Of a stretch of 64,000 nt of DNA, positions 8,789 through 17,098 are shown in pieces (the first letter of the stretch is position 1; each line of letters opens with the position of its first letter). Source of the DNA: Bog-473 sp963745665 (GTDB lineage: Bacteria; Actinomycetota; Acidimicrobiia; Acidimicrobiales; RAAP-2); the NCBI GenBank assembly GCA_963745665.1, contig CAVUYE010000002.1, forward strand, positions 1,302,001 to 1,366,000, given 5' to 3'. The notes beneath the pieces are model-generated. The model searched no databases, had not been told where the DNA came from, and worked only from the letters and a program-made list of their open reading frames with translations. The translations under genes were made by a program, and so were the position numbers.

Positions 8789-9568
8789 TCAGGCCTTGGT
8801 CGCCCGCCAGCAGTACGAGCGCATCGGGACATGGATGGTGTCGAGCCCGGCGAAAGGCTCGTAGGCGTCGAGGAATTCGGTCATGGCCTGCAGGTGCTCG
8901 CGACGGGCGGCGTCGTCCATGGTGATGACTGCGCTGTAGGTCGCGGACAGCGCCACGAGATCGACCTTGGACATCGGTCTGGTCCAGTGAAACAGCTTCG
9001 TCTCCGGTGCGAGAAAGAGGTCGGACCCGCCGGCCTCGACATTGACGAGGTGCCGGCGCTTGCGGCGACTGTCCTCGTCGGTCTTCTCCTCCGGGCTGAA
9101 GATGATGCCTCCGGCCCACAGCGATCGCATCCAGTCGACGGAACGGTCCGGTCCGGTCCACACGAGCGAGAGCCGGCCGCAGGGGCGCAACACCCGCGCC
9201 ACCTCGGGGATGGCGCGTGACTCGTCGACCCAGTGCCAGGCCGACTGGGCGATGACGACGTCTACGGACGAAGCCTCGGCGGGGATCTCCTCCGCCCGGC
9301 CGGCGAGCACCTCGACGGTGGGGTCAGCCGCAGCCAGGACGGCGCGCATGCGTTCGTCGGGCTCCACTGCCGTGACGTGGCCGACCCGCGCGGCCAGCAG
9401 CCGCGTGAGGAGCCCGGTGCCGGCACCAATCTCGAGGACGTCCTGGGTGGCGTCGGGCACGAGCCAGTCGAGCGCCTCGGTCGAAGGGGCTGACCGGAGG
9501 CGGTTGTACTCCTCGGCCACCTCGCCGAAAGAGCGGCTCAGGATGGCGGTGTTCTCGTCCTGGCGCAT
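8789..9568 (-). CDS. Class I SAM-dependent methyltransferase
   Basis: 259-aa Rossmann methyltransferase. The SAM-binding glycine-rich loop V-L-E-I-G-A-G-T-G-L-L is at 44-54, the acidic ribose-binding residue follows in V-T-A-V-E-P-D, and the post-III segment V-A-R-V-L-R-P-C-G-R is present. This is the Methyltransf_11 type acting on a small molecule or lipid; the substrate is unknown. It stands alone, ends 155 bases before the tRNA gene, and is the last clearly chromosomal gene before the accessory array. Confidence 0.85.
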   Translation of the reverse strand: MRQDENTAILSRSFGEVAEEYNRLRSAPSTEALDWLVPDATQDVLEIGAGTGLLTRLLAARVGHVTAVEPDERMRAVLAAADPTVEVLAGRAEEIPAEASSVDVVIAQSAWHWVDESRAIPEVARVLRPCGRLSLVWTGPDRSVDWMRSLWAGGIIFSPEEKTDEDSRRKRRHLVNVEAGGSDLFLAPETKLFHWTRPMSKVDLVALSATYSAVITMDDAARREHLQAMTEFLDAYEPFAGLDTIHVPMRSYCWRATKA

Positions 9569-9722
9569 GGACGGAAATCTACCGGGACTCGATCGGCTTG
9601 CTCGGGCGGGCTGATCAACGGGCGTCCGCGCAGGGGGGGCTCACCCCAGCTGGCCTCCTGCCTGCTGGACCCGATGAACCCTCCGCTCGGGAGGTGAACG
9701 GCGCGGTACTGTGGTGGCCCAC

Positions 9723-9794
9723 GCGGAAGTGGCGCAGTGGTAGCGCATCACCTTGCCAAGGTGAGGGTCGCGGGTTCGAATCCCGTCTTCCGCT
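9723..9794 (+). tRNA. tRNA-Gly (anticodon GCC), integration target
   Basis: Complete cloverleaf: acceptor GCGGAAG (9723-9729) pairs with CTTCCGC (9787-9793); D-arm GCGC-loop-GCGC; anticodon stem TCACC/GGTGA around loop TTGCCAA (anticodon GCC); T-arm GCGGG-TTCGAAT-CCCGT; discriminator T at 9794. No CCA is encoded. It is the only complete copy in the window, whereas its 3' half recurs five times downstream as att-like scars. Confidence 0.96.
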
Positions 9795-9802
9795 CTCGAG
9801 AA
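9749..9802 (+). other. att site 1 (3' half of tRNA-Gly)
   Basis: From the anticodon stem (CACCTTGCC) to CTCGAGAA just past the tRNA. This segment is shared by copies at 23183, 30290, 46559, 47691 and 50213. Together with the integrase gene that begins 103 bases downstream, this marks the tRNA 3' half as the crossover target of a tyrosine-recombinase element. Confidence 0.85.
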
Positions 9803-9858
9803 GGCGCCCTCTAGCTGGGCAAATGCAAGCCTCCTGGGTTTTTCAGTTCACTCTTTCT

Positions 9859-9888
9859 GCCCATCACTGCCCATCACTTGCCCATCAC
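9859..9888 (+). repeat. Triple GCCCATCAC direct repeat, possible integrase arm sites
   Basis: Three copies of GCCCATCAC at 9859, 9869 and 9880, spaced 10-11 bases (one helical turn), between att site 1 and the integrase start. The same triplet follows att site 2 (23296-23325), and two or three decayed copies follow att site 6 (50302-50330). Position and helical phasing suggest arm-type integrase binding sites; this is inference. Confidence 0.6.
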
Positions 9889-9905
9889 GGGACAAGGCTT
9901 GAGCG

Positions 9906-10796
9906 ATGGATGCGGTCAAGGGTTCAATTCGTCAGCGGGGGAGTGACTCGTTCGAGTTGCGGGTCTACGGCGGGACTGATCCAAGCTCGGGAAAGCGTCG
10001 CTGGCTGACGCGCACCGTTCGGGGCGACAGGTCAGCTGCCTTGCGAGAGCTCAAGGCGTTGGCGGCACACGCCAACATCGCTCCGGCGGTCGGGGCGCAG
10101 ACGACGGTCGCTGCTCTCCTCGATCAGTGGTTCGCCCACGGTCGAGTCACGTGGTCGCCGACCACCATCCGCAATCTCACATCGATCGTTGAACGTCATC
10201 TCAAGCCCGGTCTCGGTGACATGTTGGTGGGCGACCTCACAACCGCCATCGTCGACGGGTTCTACGAAGACCTGCGCTGTGGAGGTCGGATCGATGGAAA
10301 GCCTCTGGCGGTTGGCACGGTACGACGTATCCACTCTGCGCTCCATGCCGCACTGGCCCAGGCACAGCGCTGGTCCTGGGTCTTCGAGAACGTCGCCGAC
10401 CAGGCAACTCCGCCCAGAGATGAACCGGCCGAGATGCGGCCACCCACCCCGGGACAGGTGGCACAGCTCCTCGAGTTCGTCGCTCGCGACCCGGCTCTCC
10501 ACCTCTATCTGACCCTCGCCGCCACGACCGGAGCGCGTCGTGGACAACTCCTCGCCCTGCGCTGGATTGACGTGGACCTCGTTGGTGGAAGTCTCAGTAT
10601 TCAGCGCTCGTTGGTGGAGGGTCCGGATGGTCCGCTCCTCGTGCCTACCAAGACTCGTCGTTCTTATCGGGTAGCCCTTGACACCGCGAGCCTCGAGCTT
10701 CTGCGAAGCCAACACCGAGCGTCGTCAGACGATGGGGGAGTGGCGGCTCTCGATAAGTGCTTCATATTCAGCTCCGACAAGGTCAAGTCCACGCAC
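9906..10796 (+). pseudogene. Tyrosine integrase, N-terminal part (interrupted)
   Basis: Phage-type tyrosine recombinase reading right after the tRNA att site. Present are the AP2-like arm-binding region (from M-D-A-V-K-G-S-I-R-Q-R-G), the SAM-like core-binding domain (A-L-L-D-Q-W-F) and the start of the catalytic domain with the first active-site Arg in T-T-G-A-R-R-G-Q-L-L-A-L. The frame is cut off by an IS256-family element at about 10797 after the S-S-D-K segment. The remaining catalytic residues (H-x-x-R, H, Tyr) are only found beyond the IS at 12182-12508, so this copy is inactive as it stands. Confidence 0.88.
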
Positions 10797-12180
10797 GTGG
10801 TGTAAGACGCCCCACCGCACCAATCTCGTGATTGATCAGCTGGCAGCTTCGAGTTCTGCGTTCACCTCCTTGTCGATCGGCTCGCCGGGGAGGACGCGGA
10901 GTCGGGCCTTGGCGAGGGACTCGGTGCTCATGTAGCGACGGGCGATGGCCCACTCGTCGTGTTGCTCGGCGAGCACGGCGCCGGCGAGGCGGATGAGGGC
11001 GGGACGGTTGGGGAAGATGCCGACCACGTCGGTGCGCCGACGCAGCTCCTTGTTGAGACGCTCCTGGTTGTTATTGGACCAGATCTGGCGCCAGTGTTCG
11101 ACGGGGAAGCTGGCGAAGGCCAACAGGTCGGCCTGGGCGTCGATGAGGAACTCGGCGGCGGCGGGGAACTGGTCCTCGAGCTGGTCGATGACCCGGGCGA
11201 ACTGGGCGGTGACCTGGGTGGCGTCGGACTGGGCGAAGACCGTGCGCACCAGGGTCCCCACCATGGACTGGGCCGCCTTGGGGACCCGGGTCAACAAGTT
11301 GCGCATGGCGTGGGTCCGACACCTCTGCCAGGTGGCTCCGGGGAGCACCGCCGCGATGGCGTTCTTGAGGCCTTGGTGCGAGTCGGAGATGACGAGGGCC
11401 ACGCCCGAGAGCCCTCGGGCCACCAGGCCGCGGAAGAACGCCGTCCACCCCGCCCCGTCCTCGGTGGTGAACACGTCGACGCCGAGGATCTCGCGATGAC
11501 CCTCCGCGTTGACGCCGGTGGCGATGACGGTCGCCACGCTGACGACGCGGCCACCCTCCCTCACCTTGTGGAACAGGGCGTCGAGCCAGACGTAGGTGTA
11601 GGGACCGGCATCGAGGGGCCGGTTCCTGAACTCGGCCACCCGGGCGTCGAGGTTCTTGGCCAGCTCTGAGACCTGGGACTTGGACATCCCGTCGATCCCC
11701 ATGGCGCGCACCAGGTCGTCGACCCTCCTGGTGGACACCCCCTCGACGTAGGCCTGGCAGACCACGCTGACCAGGGCCTGCTCGGCCCGCCGACGCGGCT
11801 CGAGCAGGGACGGCAAGTAGCTCCCCTTGCGCAACTTCGGGATGTCCAGGTCGATCGTCCCGGCTCTGGTGTCCCAGCGCCTCGAACGGTGCCCGTTGCG
11901 GCTGTTGACCCTGCTCTCGGTGCGCTCGCCGTAGCCCGCCCCGCAGAGCAGGTCGACGTCGGCGTCCATGAGCAGCTCGGCTGCCATCTTCACCATCTCT
12001 CCAAGCAGGTCGGATCCCGCAGGACTCTCCAGGTACTTGCGCACGAGCTCGCCCGCGCCCATCGTGTTGGTGACTTCCACCGCATCTTCTCCTTCGCGTT
12101 CTTTCGACGGAACTTGAAGATTGATGCGGTGGTCGTCGCGTCTGGGGGACCCTCAGGCCGGGCTACCCCTCGTACACCAC
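10797..12180 (-). mobile_element. IS256-family insertion sequence
   Basis: About 1384 bp holding one Mutator-type transposase. Both ends begin GTGGTGTA reading inwards (10797-10804, and the complement of 12173-12180), then diverge with partial similarity, as in IS256 inverted repeats. I see no clear 8-9 bp target duplication next to these ends, and the integrase sequence on the two sides overlaps rather than abuts (S-S-D-K / T-S-D-K on both flanks). The element may therefore sit at a recombination junction. Confidence 0.75.
10836..12080 (-). CDS. IS256-family (Mutator-type) transposase
   Basis: 414-aa DDE transposase, full length. Catalytic Asp167 in Y-V-W-L-D-A-L-F, Asp233 in V-I-S-D-S-H-Q-G-L-K, and the glutamate in the N-N-Q-E-R-L-N-K-E block (340-345) are all present, as is the C-H-like W-Q-R-C-R-T-H between the second Asp and the Glu. 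The frame is intact, so the element could still be active. Only one copy in the window. Confidence 0.93.
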   Translation of the reverse strand: MEVTNTMGAGELVRKYLESPAGSDLLGEMVKMAAELLMDADVDLLCGAGYGERTESRVNSRNGHRSRRWDTRAGTIDLDIPKLRKGSYLPSLLEPRRRAEQALVSVVCQAYVEGVSTRRVDDLVRAMGIDGMSKSQVSELAKNLDARVAEFRNRPLDAGPYTYVWLDALFHKVREGGRVVSVATVIATGVNAEGHREILGVDVFTTEDGAGWTAFFRGLVARGLSGVALVISDSHQGLKNAIAAVLPGATWQRCRTHAMRNLLTRVPKAAQSMVGTLVRTVFAQSDATQVTAQFARVIDQLEDQFPAAAEFLIDAQADLLAFASFPVEHWRQIWSNNNQERLNKELRRRTDVVGIFPNRPALIRLAGAVLAEQHDEWAIARRYMSTESLAKARLRVLPGEPIDKEVNAELEAAS

Positions 12181-12181
12181 T

Positions 12182-12508
12182 CTGGCGGACTCAACTTCCG
12201 ACAAGGCCGGCTCCCGCCCATGGTCGCCGAACTTTGTGACCAAGCGGTTCATCAGGGTTCGCCGAGCGGCAGGACTCAGTCACTTCCGACTCCACGATCT
12301 CCGTCACTTCATGGCCACTCAGATGCTCGACGCCGGAGTCCCCATCCCGGTCGTGGCGGCACGCCTCTGCCATGCCCGAGCCTCGACCACACTCAATGTG
12401 TACGCCCACGCCGTGCCCGGCGGCGACCGGCTGGCCGCGGAAGCTCTGAGGCGAAGGGTCGATGAGGCCAGCATTTTGGACCCCTCGAAAGGAAGCGATT
12501 CGCCTTAA
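12182..12508 (+). pseudogene. Tyrosine integrase, C-terminal part
   Basis: Carries the rest of an integrase catalytic domain: F-R-L-H-D-L-R-H-F (His-x-x-Arg box), a C-H-A-R-A-S-T-T segment with the third His, and the nucleophile in L-N-V-Y-A-H-A. It begins T-S-D-K-A-G-S-R-P-W-S-P-N-F, overlapping by homology the end of the N-terminal fragment (S-S-D-K-V-K-S). Removing the IS would leave the two parts out of frame by one base. It may be the end of a different, related integrase rather than the other half of the 9906 gene. IS5 copy 1 starts right at its stop codon. Confidence 0.8.
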
Positions 12509-13471
12509 GGGGCCGCGCGGATAGGTGACCATCCACCGGTCGTTGTGATGGCCCAGATTTGATTCTGGGTGCGTCCCAACCAACGACCAAGTGGAGGTCA
12601 CCCCCATAATGCGCGCACTCGAGCCCGAAGTGGTAGATGCCATCTGGGCGGTCATCGAGCCCCTGATCCCCCCGGCTCCGAAGAACCACCCCTTGGGTTG
12701 TCACCGGCCGCGGGTCTCGGACCGGTTGTGCTTTTGGGGGATCCTCATCCGCCTGGTCACCGGCTGTTCGTGGGTGAGTGTCGAGGCGATCCTCGAGTAC
12801 CAGGTATCCGATACCACGCTGCGAGCGCGCCGTGACGAGTGGGTCGTCGCCGGCGTGTTCGACGCCCTGCGCCGCCACGCCGTCCACGCCTATGACCGCA
12901 TCATCGGTCTCGATCTCTCCGAAGTGGCACTCGACGGGTCCTTGCACAAGGCGCCCTGTGGCGGCGAAGGCACGGGCAAGAACCCCACGGACCGGGCAAA
13001 AATCGGCTGGAAGTGGTCGATCGCCACCGATGCGCACGGCATCCCGATCGGCTGGGCCCTCGACGGCGCCAACCGCAACGACGTCAAGATGCTCGACCCC
13101 ACCCTCGACGACCTGGCTCAGGCGGGACTGCTCGAAGAGATCGAGACCCTGCACCTCGACCGTGGTTACGACTACCCCAAAGTCCGCGCCCAGCTGGCCG
13201 GTCGCGGCCTCGGCGATCTCAACATCCAGCTCCGCTCGAGGCCCGGCGTCGCCGACAAAGTGAAGCAGCCGATGCGACTCGGGCTGCGCTGGGTGGTCGA
13301 AGGGACCAATTCATGGCTCTCCAACTACGGCCAGCTCCGTCGCAACACCGATCGGCGAACCCGACACCGCCATGCTCAGCTCTGCCTGGTGGTCGCCCTG
13401 CTCATCACCGCCAAGCTCATCGACTGGCGCAACCGGTGGAGCCCGGACTCACGGCCTATCCGCTAGTCCCC
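12509..13471 (+). mobile_element. IS5-family insertion sequence, copy 1
   Basis: 963 bp. Terminal inverted repeats GGGGCCGCGCGGATAGG (left) and, reading inward from the right, GGGGACTAGCGGATAGG. Flanked by TAA (12506-12508 and 13472-13474), a 3-bp target duplication as in the IS427 subgroup. The translated transposase is the same in all three copies (also 15318-16280 and 55849-56811), so spread was recent. The left TAA is also the stop codon of the integrase C-terminal fragment. Confidence 0.92.
12609..13466 (+). CDS. IS5-family transposase (copy 1)
   Basis: 285-aa DDE transposase. Catalytic residues by alignment of motifs: Asp109 (A-L-D-G-S-L-H-K), Asp184 (L-H-L-D-R-G-Y-D-Y) and Glu231 (V-V-E-G-T-N-S-W-L). 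The N-terminal helical domain contains S-D-R-L-C-F-W-G-I-L. Start ATG 12609 follows GGAGG at 12593-12597; a GTG at 12591 is an alternative. Intact, and the same protein is encoded by the copies at 15418-16275 and 55854-56711. Confidence 0.93.
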   Translation: MRALEPEVVDAIWAVIEPLIPPAPKNHPLGCHRPRVSDRLCFWGILIRLVTGCSWVSVEAILEYQVSDTTLRARRDEWVVAGVFDALRRHAVHAYDRIIGLDLSEVALDGSLHKAPCGGEGTGKNPTDRAKIGWKWSIATDAHGIPIGWALDGANRNDVKMLDPTLDDLAQAGLLEEIETLHLDRGYDYPKVRAQLAGRGLGDLNIQLRSRPGVADKVKQPMRLGLRWVVEGTNSWLSNYGQLRRNTDRRTRHRHAQLCLVVALLITAKLIDWRNRWSPDSRPIR

Positions 13472-13482
13472 TAAGCTTGTAA

Positions 13483-13851
13483 TTAAACCTCCGCTTCAGC
13501 TCGGCGACGCTCCTCGATGATGAGATCGGTCGCCTCTGCGGCCACCGTACGCAGCTCGTCGAGCATCGCCCGTAGTCGCCTGTCGTTGGCGATCCACTCG
13601 CGATAGAGCTCGGCCTCCTCTGGACTGAGTCGACGGTTCACGGTCTTGCCGTCGACCTTCGCGGTCCACTGCAAGTACGGGCCATGGGGCTCGGGCGGAT
13701 CACCGTGGCAGCGGCAGTTCGCCTTGCCGCAGTAGTTGTAACGCGGCGCCACGCTCCCCGAGCGGACGAAGCCGATGTCGGCGAGCGCCTCGAGCAGATC
13801 GTGGTAGCGGCGTTCGTAATCGTCCAGGGTCTTCTTCTTCGCTCGAGGCAT
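13483..13851 (-). CDS. DUF6788-like small protein, passenger of the insertion element
   Basis: 122 aa. A central zinc-binding-like segment R-Y-N-Y-C-G-K-A-N-C-R-C-H (three Cys, one His) is followed by G-P-Y-L-Q-W-T and a charged helical C-terminus; this resembles DUF6788 proteins. It lies inside the inverted repeats of the 13475-15314 element, divergent from the transposase, so it is probably an accessory DNA-binding or regulatory protein of that element. Start ATG 13851 has GGAG just upstream; the frame is open to 13908. Confidence 0.65.
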   Translation of the reverse strand: MPRAKKKTLDDYERRYHDLLEALADIGFVRSGSVAPRYNYCGKANCRCHGDPPEPHGPYLQWTAKVDGKTVNRRLSPEEAELYREWIANDRRLRAMLDELRTVAAEATDLIIEERRRAEAEV

Positions 13852-13919
13852 CGAGCTCCATTCTCGCCGACGGGGGCCATCCACCTCCGGTGATCCGATA
13901 GTAGTCAATACTAACGGGT

Positions 13920-15287
13920 ATGACGAAGCGAACCCACGCCGAGCAGGTGCACGAGCTCAAGTCCGTCCGAAGCCAGATCTACGGCACCTTCGTCAAGTGG
14001 TCCGATGCCCTTTTCGAACTCGCCGACGCGCTCTTGGACGCCTCGGGGGCCGTGGGATCGGTGCCCTCCCTCAGCTTGGAGCCGATCTTCCGGCGCTCCC
14101 ACGGCAGCCTCTACAAGGCTCTCTCTTTGGGTGAGATCGACGAGGGGGCGCTGCGGGCCGCACTCGTGGCACATCGCCCGCGTGAGTGGCCGGCCGTCTT
14201 CGCCGTCGACGCCTCGACCTGGGAGCGCTGCGACGCCGAGTGCAGCCCCGAGCGGGGTTTCTACTACTCGGCGTCGAAGCACTCGGCCGGCCAGCCGATC
14301 GTGGCGGGCTGGAGCTATCAGTGGATCGCCCAGCTCAGCTTCGAGCCAAACAGTTGGACCGCGCCGCTCGACGCGCTGCGCATTGCGCCCGGAGCCGATG
14401 CCACCGAGGCGACGATCGCGCAGGTCAAAGCCCTGGTGGCACTGCTCCGAGAGGACCGAGCGGTCCCCCTCTTCGTCTTCGACGCCGGTTATGACCCCAT
14501 CGCCCTCAGCCATGGGTTGGACGACACCGAGGCCCAGGTGCTGGTGCGCATCCGAGAGGACCGGGTCTTCTACGACGATCCGGCGGCGCGGCCCAATCGG
14601 CCGAAGGGCACCGGTGGGCGGCCTCCCCGCCACGGGCGCCGCATGAAGTGCTCGGAGGACAAGACGCACCGGCGACCCGACGCCGAGTACCGCACCGAGG
14701 ACCCTCGCTACGGCAAGGTGCGCGTGCGCGCCTGGCACGGGCTCCACCCTCGCCTCATTGGTCGAGGGCGTTGGGCCAAGAGCGAGGGCGCACCACCAAT
14801 CGTGCGCGGCAGCGTGATCCGCGTCGACGTCGAGCACCTTCCCAAACGCGACGGACGAGTGAAGAAGACGTTGTGGCTGTGGTGGTCGGGTCCGGGCGAG
14901 CCCGATCTCGACCTGTGCTTCCGGTCCTATCTGCACCGTTTCGATCTCGAGCACACCTTCCGATTCGCCAAGAACACTTTGGGCTGGACGGCGCCCTCGC
15001 TGTGCATGCCCGAACAGGCCGACCGCTGGACGTGGTTGATCGTGGCTGCCTACACCCAGTTGCGAATCGCACAAGGACTCGTCGACGACGTACGGCTGCC
15101 GTGGGAGCGTCCCTGCGAGCCGGCAAAACTGACCCCAGCGCGTGTGCGCAGAGGGTTTCGTCGACTTCGTGTAACTCTTGGGACTCCGGCCAGTGCACCG
15201 AAATCCGACACTCCGGGTCCCGGACGCCCCAAGGGCACCCAGAGAGGGCCGCGACCGCGCTATCCGGTGGTCAAGAAGGCCGCTTGA
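13920..15287 (+). CDS. NF041680-type DDE transposase
   Basis: 455 aa, resembling a transposase group common in Streptomyces that begins H-A-E-Q-V-H-E-L-K-S-V-R-S-Q. A likely DDE core is seen: D-A-S-T-W (first Asp), F-V-F-D-A-G-Y-D (second Asp) and F-D-L-E-H-T-F-R-F (Glu with His). The C-terminal tail is G-R-P-K-G and basic. Full length and intact. The start ATG 13920 lies within an A/T-richer divergent promoter region shared with the DUF6788-like gene. Confidence 0.8.
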   Translation: MTKRTHAEQVHELKSVRSQIYGTFVKWSDALFELADALLDASGAVGSVPSLSLEPIFRRSHGSLYKALSLGEIDEGALRAALVAHRPREWPAVFAVDASTWERCDAECSPERGFYYSASKHSAGQPIVAGWSYQWIAQLSFEPNSWTAPLDALRIAPGADATEATIAQVKALVALLREDRAVPLFVFDAGYDPIALSHGLDDTEAQVLVRIREDRVFYDDPAARPNRPKGTGGRPPRHGRRMKCSEDKTHRRPDAEYRTEDPRYGKVRVRAWHGLHPRLIGRGRWAKSEGAPPIVRGSVIRVDVEHLPKRDGRVKKTLWLWWSGPGEPDLDLCFRSYLHRFDLEHTFRFAKNTLGWTAPSLCMPEQADRWTWLIVAAYTQLRIAQGLVDDVRLPWERPCEPAKLTPARVRRGFRRLRVTLGTPASAPKSDTPGPGRPKGTQRGPRPRYPVVKKAA

Positions 15288-15317
15288 CCGGATGGTGGGG
15301 GTTTAATTGCAAGCTAA

Positions 15318-16280
15318 GGGGCCGCGCGGATAGGTGACCATCCACCGGTCGTTGTGATGGCCCAGATTTGATTCTGGGTGCGTCCCAACCAACGACCAAG
15401 TGGAGGTCACCCCCATAATGCGCGCACTCGAGCCCGAAGTGGTAGATGCCATCTGGGCGGTCATCGAGCCCCTGATCCCCCCGGCTCCGAAGAACCACCC
15501 CTTGGGTTGTCACCGGCCGCGGGTCTCGGACCGGTTGTGCTTTTGGGGGATCCTCATCCGCCTGGTCACCGGCTGTTCGTGGGTGAGTGTCGAGGCGATC
15601 CTCGAGTACCAGGTATCCGATACCACGCTGCGAGCGCGCCGTGACGAGTGGGTCGTCGCCGGCGTGTTCGACGCCCTGCGCCGCCACGCCGTCCACGCCT
15701 ATGACCGCATCATCGGTCTCGATCTCTCCGAAGTGGCACTCGACGGGTCCTTGCACAAGGCGCCCTGTGGCGGCGAAGGCACGGGCAAGAACCCCACGGA
15801 CCGGGCAAAAATCGGCTGGAAGTGGTCGATCGCCACCGATGCGCACGGCATCCCGATCGGCTGGGCCCTCGACGGCGCCAACCGCAACGACGTCAAGATG
15901 CTCGACCCCACCCTCGACGACCTGGCTCAGGCGGGACTGCTCGAAGAGATCGAGACCCTGCACCTCGACCGTGGTTACGACTACCCCAAAGTCCGCGCCC
16001 AGCTGGCCGGTCGCGGCCTCGGCGATCTCAACATCCAGCTCCGCTCGAGGCCCGGCGTCGCCGACAAAGTGAAGCAGCCGATGCGACTCGGGCTGCGCTG
16101 GGTGGTCGAAGGGACCAATTCATGGCTCTCCAACTACGGCCAGCTCCGTCGCAACACCGATCGGCGAACCCGACACCGCCATGCTCAGCTCTGCCTGGTG
16201 GTCGCCCTGCTCATCACCGCCAAGCTCATCGACTGGCGCAACCGGTGGAGCCCGGACTCACGGCCTATCCGCTAGTCCCC
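15318..16280 (+). mobile_element. IS5-family insertion sequence, copy 2
   Basis: Same length and ends as copy 1, same orientation, flanked by TAA at 15315-15317 and 16281-16283. Its left TAA abuts the right inverted repeat of the 13475-15314 element. Confidence 0.92.
15418..16275 (+). CDS. IS5-family transposase (copy 2)
   Basis: Same protein as the 12609-13466 transposase, with all three catalytic acidic residues intact and the same GGAGG-led start. Two direct copies enclosing another element could in principle mobilise the whole 12509-16280 block. Confidence 0.93.
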   Translation: MRALEPEVVDAIWAVIEPLIPPAPKNHPLGCHRPRVSDRLCFWGILIRLVTGCSWVSVEAILEYQVSDTTLRARRDEWVVAGVFDALRRHAVHAYDRIIGLDLSEVALDGSLHKAPCGGEGTGKNPTDRAKIGWKWSIATDAHGIPIGWALDGANRNDVKMLDPTLDDLAQAGLLEEIETLHLDRGYDYPKVRAQLAGRGLGDLNIQLRSRPGVADKVKQPMRLGLRWVVEGTNSWLSNYGQLRRNTDRRTRHRHAQLCLVVALLITAKLIDWRNRWSPDSRPIR

Positions 16281-16390
16281 TAAGCGTAGAAAGCGGAATT
16301 CTTCTTGGGCGAGCGGGCTGTTCAGATTGGACGGTTGTGCAGCGTCCCACCACGGACATAAACACGAGTGGACAGCCCAAAGCGGTGCCG

Positions 16391-16988
16391 TCAGTGGCTT
16401 AGAGACTCGCGGGCCTCCCGCATGGCGTAGTAGAGGAGAACATAGCCAGCTAACGGATCAGCCCACCACCAGCCCGCGAGGGCATTGAGTAGCAAGCCAA
16501 CCAGAACCGCTGTGGCCAGGATGCCGTCGATCATCGTGATCCGACCCTCGGCTTGAAGCACCGGATTGTTCAATGCCTCCCCCGTCCTGGCCTTGCCGAG
16601 CGCCAGTCCGAACATGACGCCAGCAGTAACACCGGTCCAGACGATGCCCAACGGACTGTGGTGCGGACGGAAGCCGATGACCAAAACGACGGTGCTTTGG
16701 ATCGCGAGATAGACGGCCAGGCAGATGAACGCGATACCGATGAATCGCATCGCCCGGTGCTGCCGCTCTTGGCTCACGTCTGCCAGTTCCCACAGGACGA
16801 CGGTGGACAGCGCCGATCTCAATGAGGCTGTCCAAGCCGAAGCCCGCAAGAGCGACGGACCGGGCTTGCAAGGCGGCGAAGGCCAGCACGGCCACTCCAA
16901 CGATGTTCCAGCCGAGCGTGGCGGCTTCCAGCCTGCGACCCCGGCTCAGAAGCCGAGCGTCGCGAGACGTATCGGCCATTCCCTCCAT
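16391..16988 (-). pseudogene. Cation-efflux (CDF-like) transporter with a frameshift
   Basis: The N-terminal part (from ATG 16988) gives a membrane segment ending G-F-G-L-D-S-L-I-E-I-G; the rest continues in another frame as S-T-V-V-L-W-E-L-A-D with further hydrophobic segments and the second CDF-like motif D-G-I-L-A-T-A-V-L. The two frames join if one base is removed near 16805-16818. D-S-x-x-E is the metal-site pattern of cation diffusion facilitators, so this was probably a Zn/Cd/Co exporter. It is divergent from the MerR gene, the usual arrangement for a metal-induced exporter. The frameshift could be decay or a sequence error. Confidence 0.7.
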
Positions 16989-17059
16989 TCTTCTCAGTTT
17001 TCCAGGCGTCCATCACTGACTGGTGACCTCGGGGTCAGGCCATTGGCCGCCCGAATGGC

Positions 17060-17091
17060 TTGACCTTGGAGCTAAGTCCAAGGTTTAGGGT
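17060..17091 (+). promoter_or_regulatory. MerR-type promoter and operator
   Basis: TTGACC (-35, 17060-17065), then a perfect dyad ACCTTGGA (17063-17070) - GCTAAG - TCCAAGGT (17077-17084), and a -10-like TTAGGG at 17085-17090. The spacer is 19 bases, the over-long spacing that MerR proteins correct by DNA distortion. The regulator's ATG lies only eight bases further, so the transcript would be leaderless or nearly so. Confidence 0.8.
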
Positions 17092-17098
17092 GCGAGGC

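Larger units (their letters stand above)
13475..15314. mobile_element. Insertion element with NF041680-type transposase and DUF6788-like passenger
   Basis: 1840-bp element bounded by 15-bp terminal inverted repeats GCTTGTAATTAAACC (13475-13489) and GGTTTAATTGCAAGC (15300-15314), one mismatch. It holds two divergent genes with starts 68 bases apart. It is flanked on both sides by TAA, and beyond each TAA by an IS5 copy in the same orientation, forming IS5-TAA-element-TAA-IS5. Each junction is base-precise. Family name from memory of a Streptomyces transposase group; the exact IS family is uncertain. Confidence 0.8.

Noticed and set aside
12182..12508. Independent small recombinase gene
   Set aside because: It lacks the first catalytic Arg and the DNA-binding domains and aligns only with the C-terminal third of the integrase; it is a fragment.
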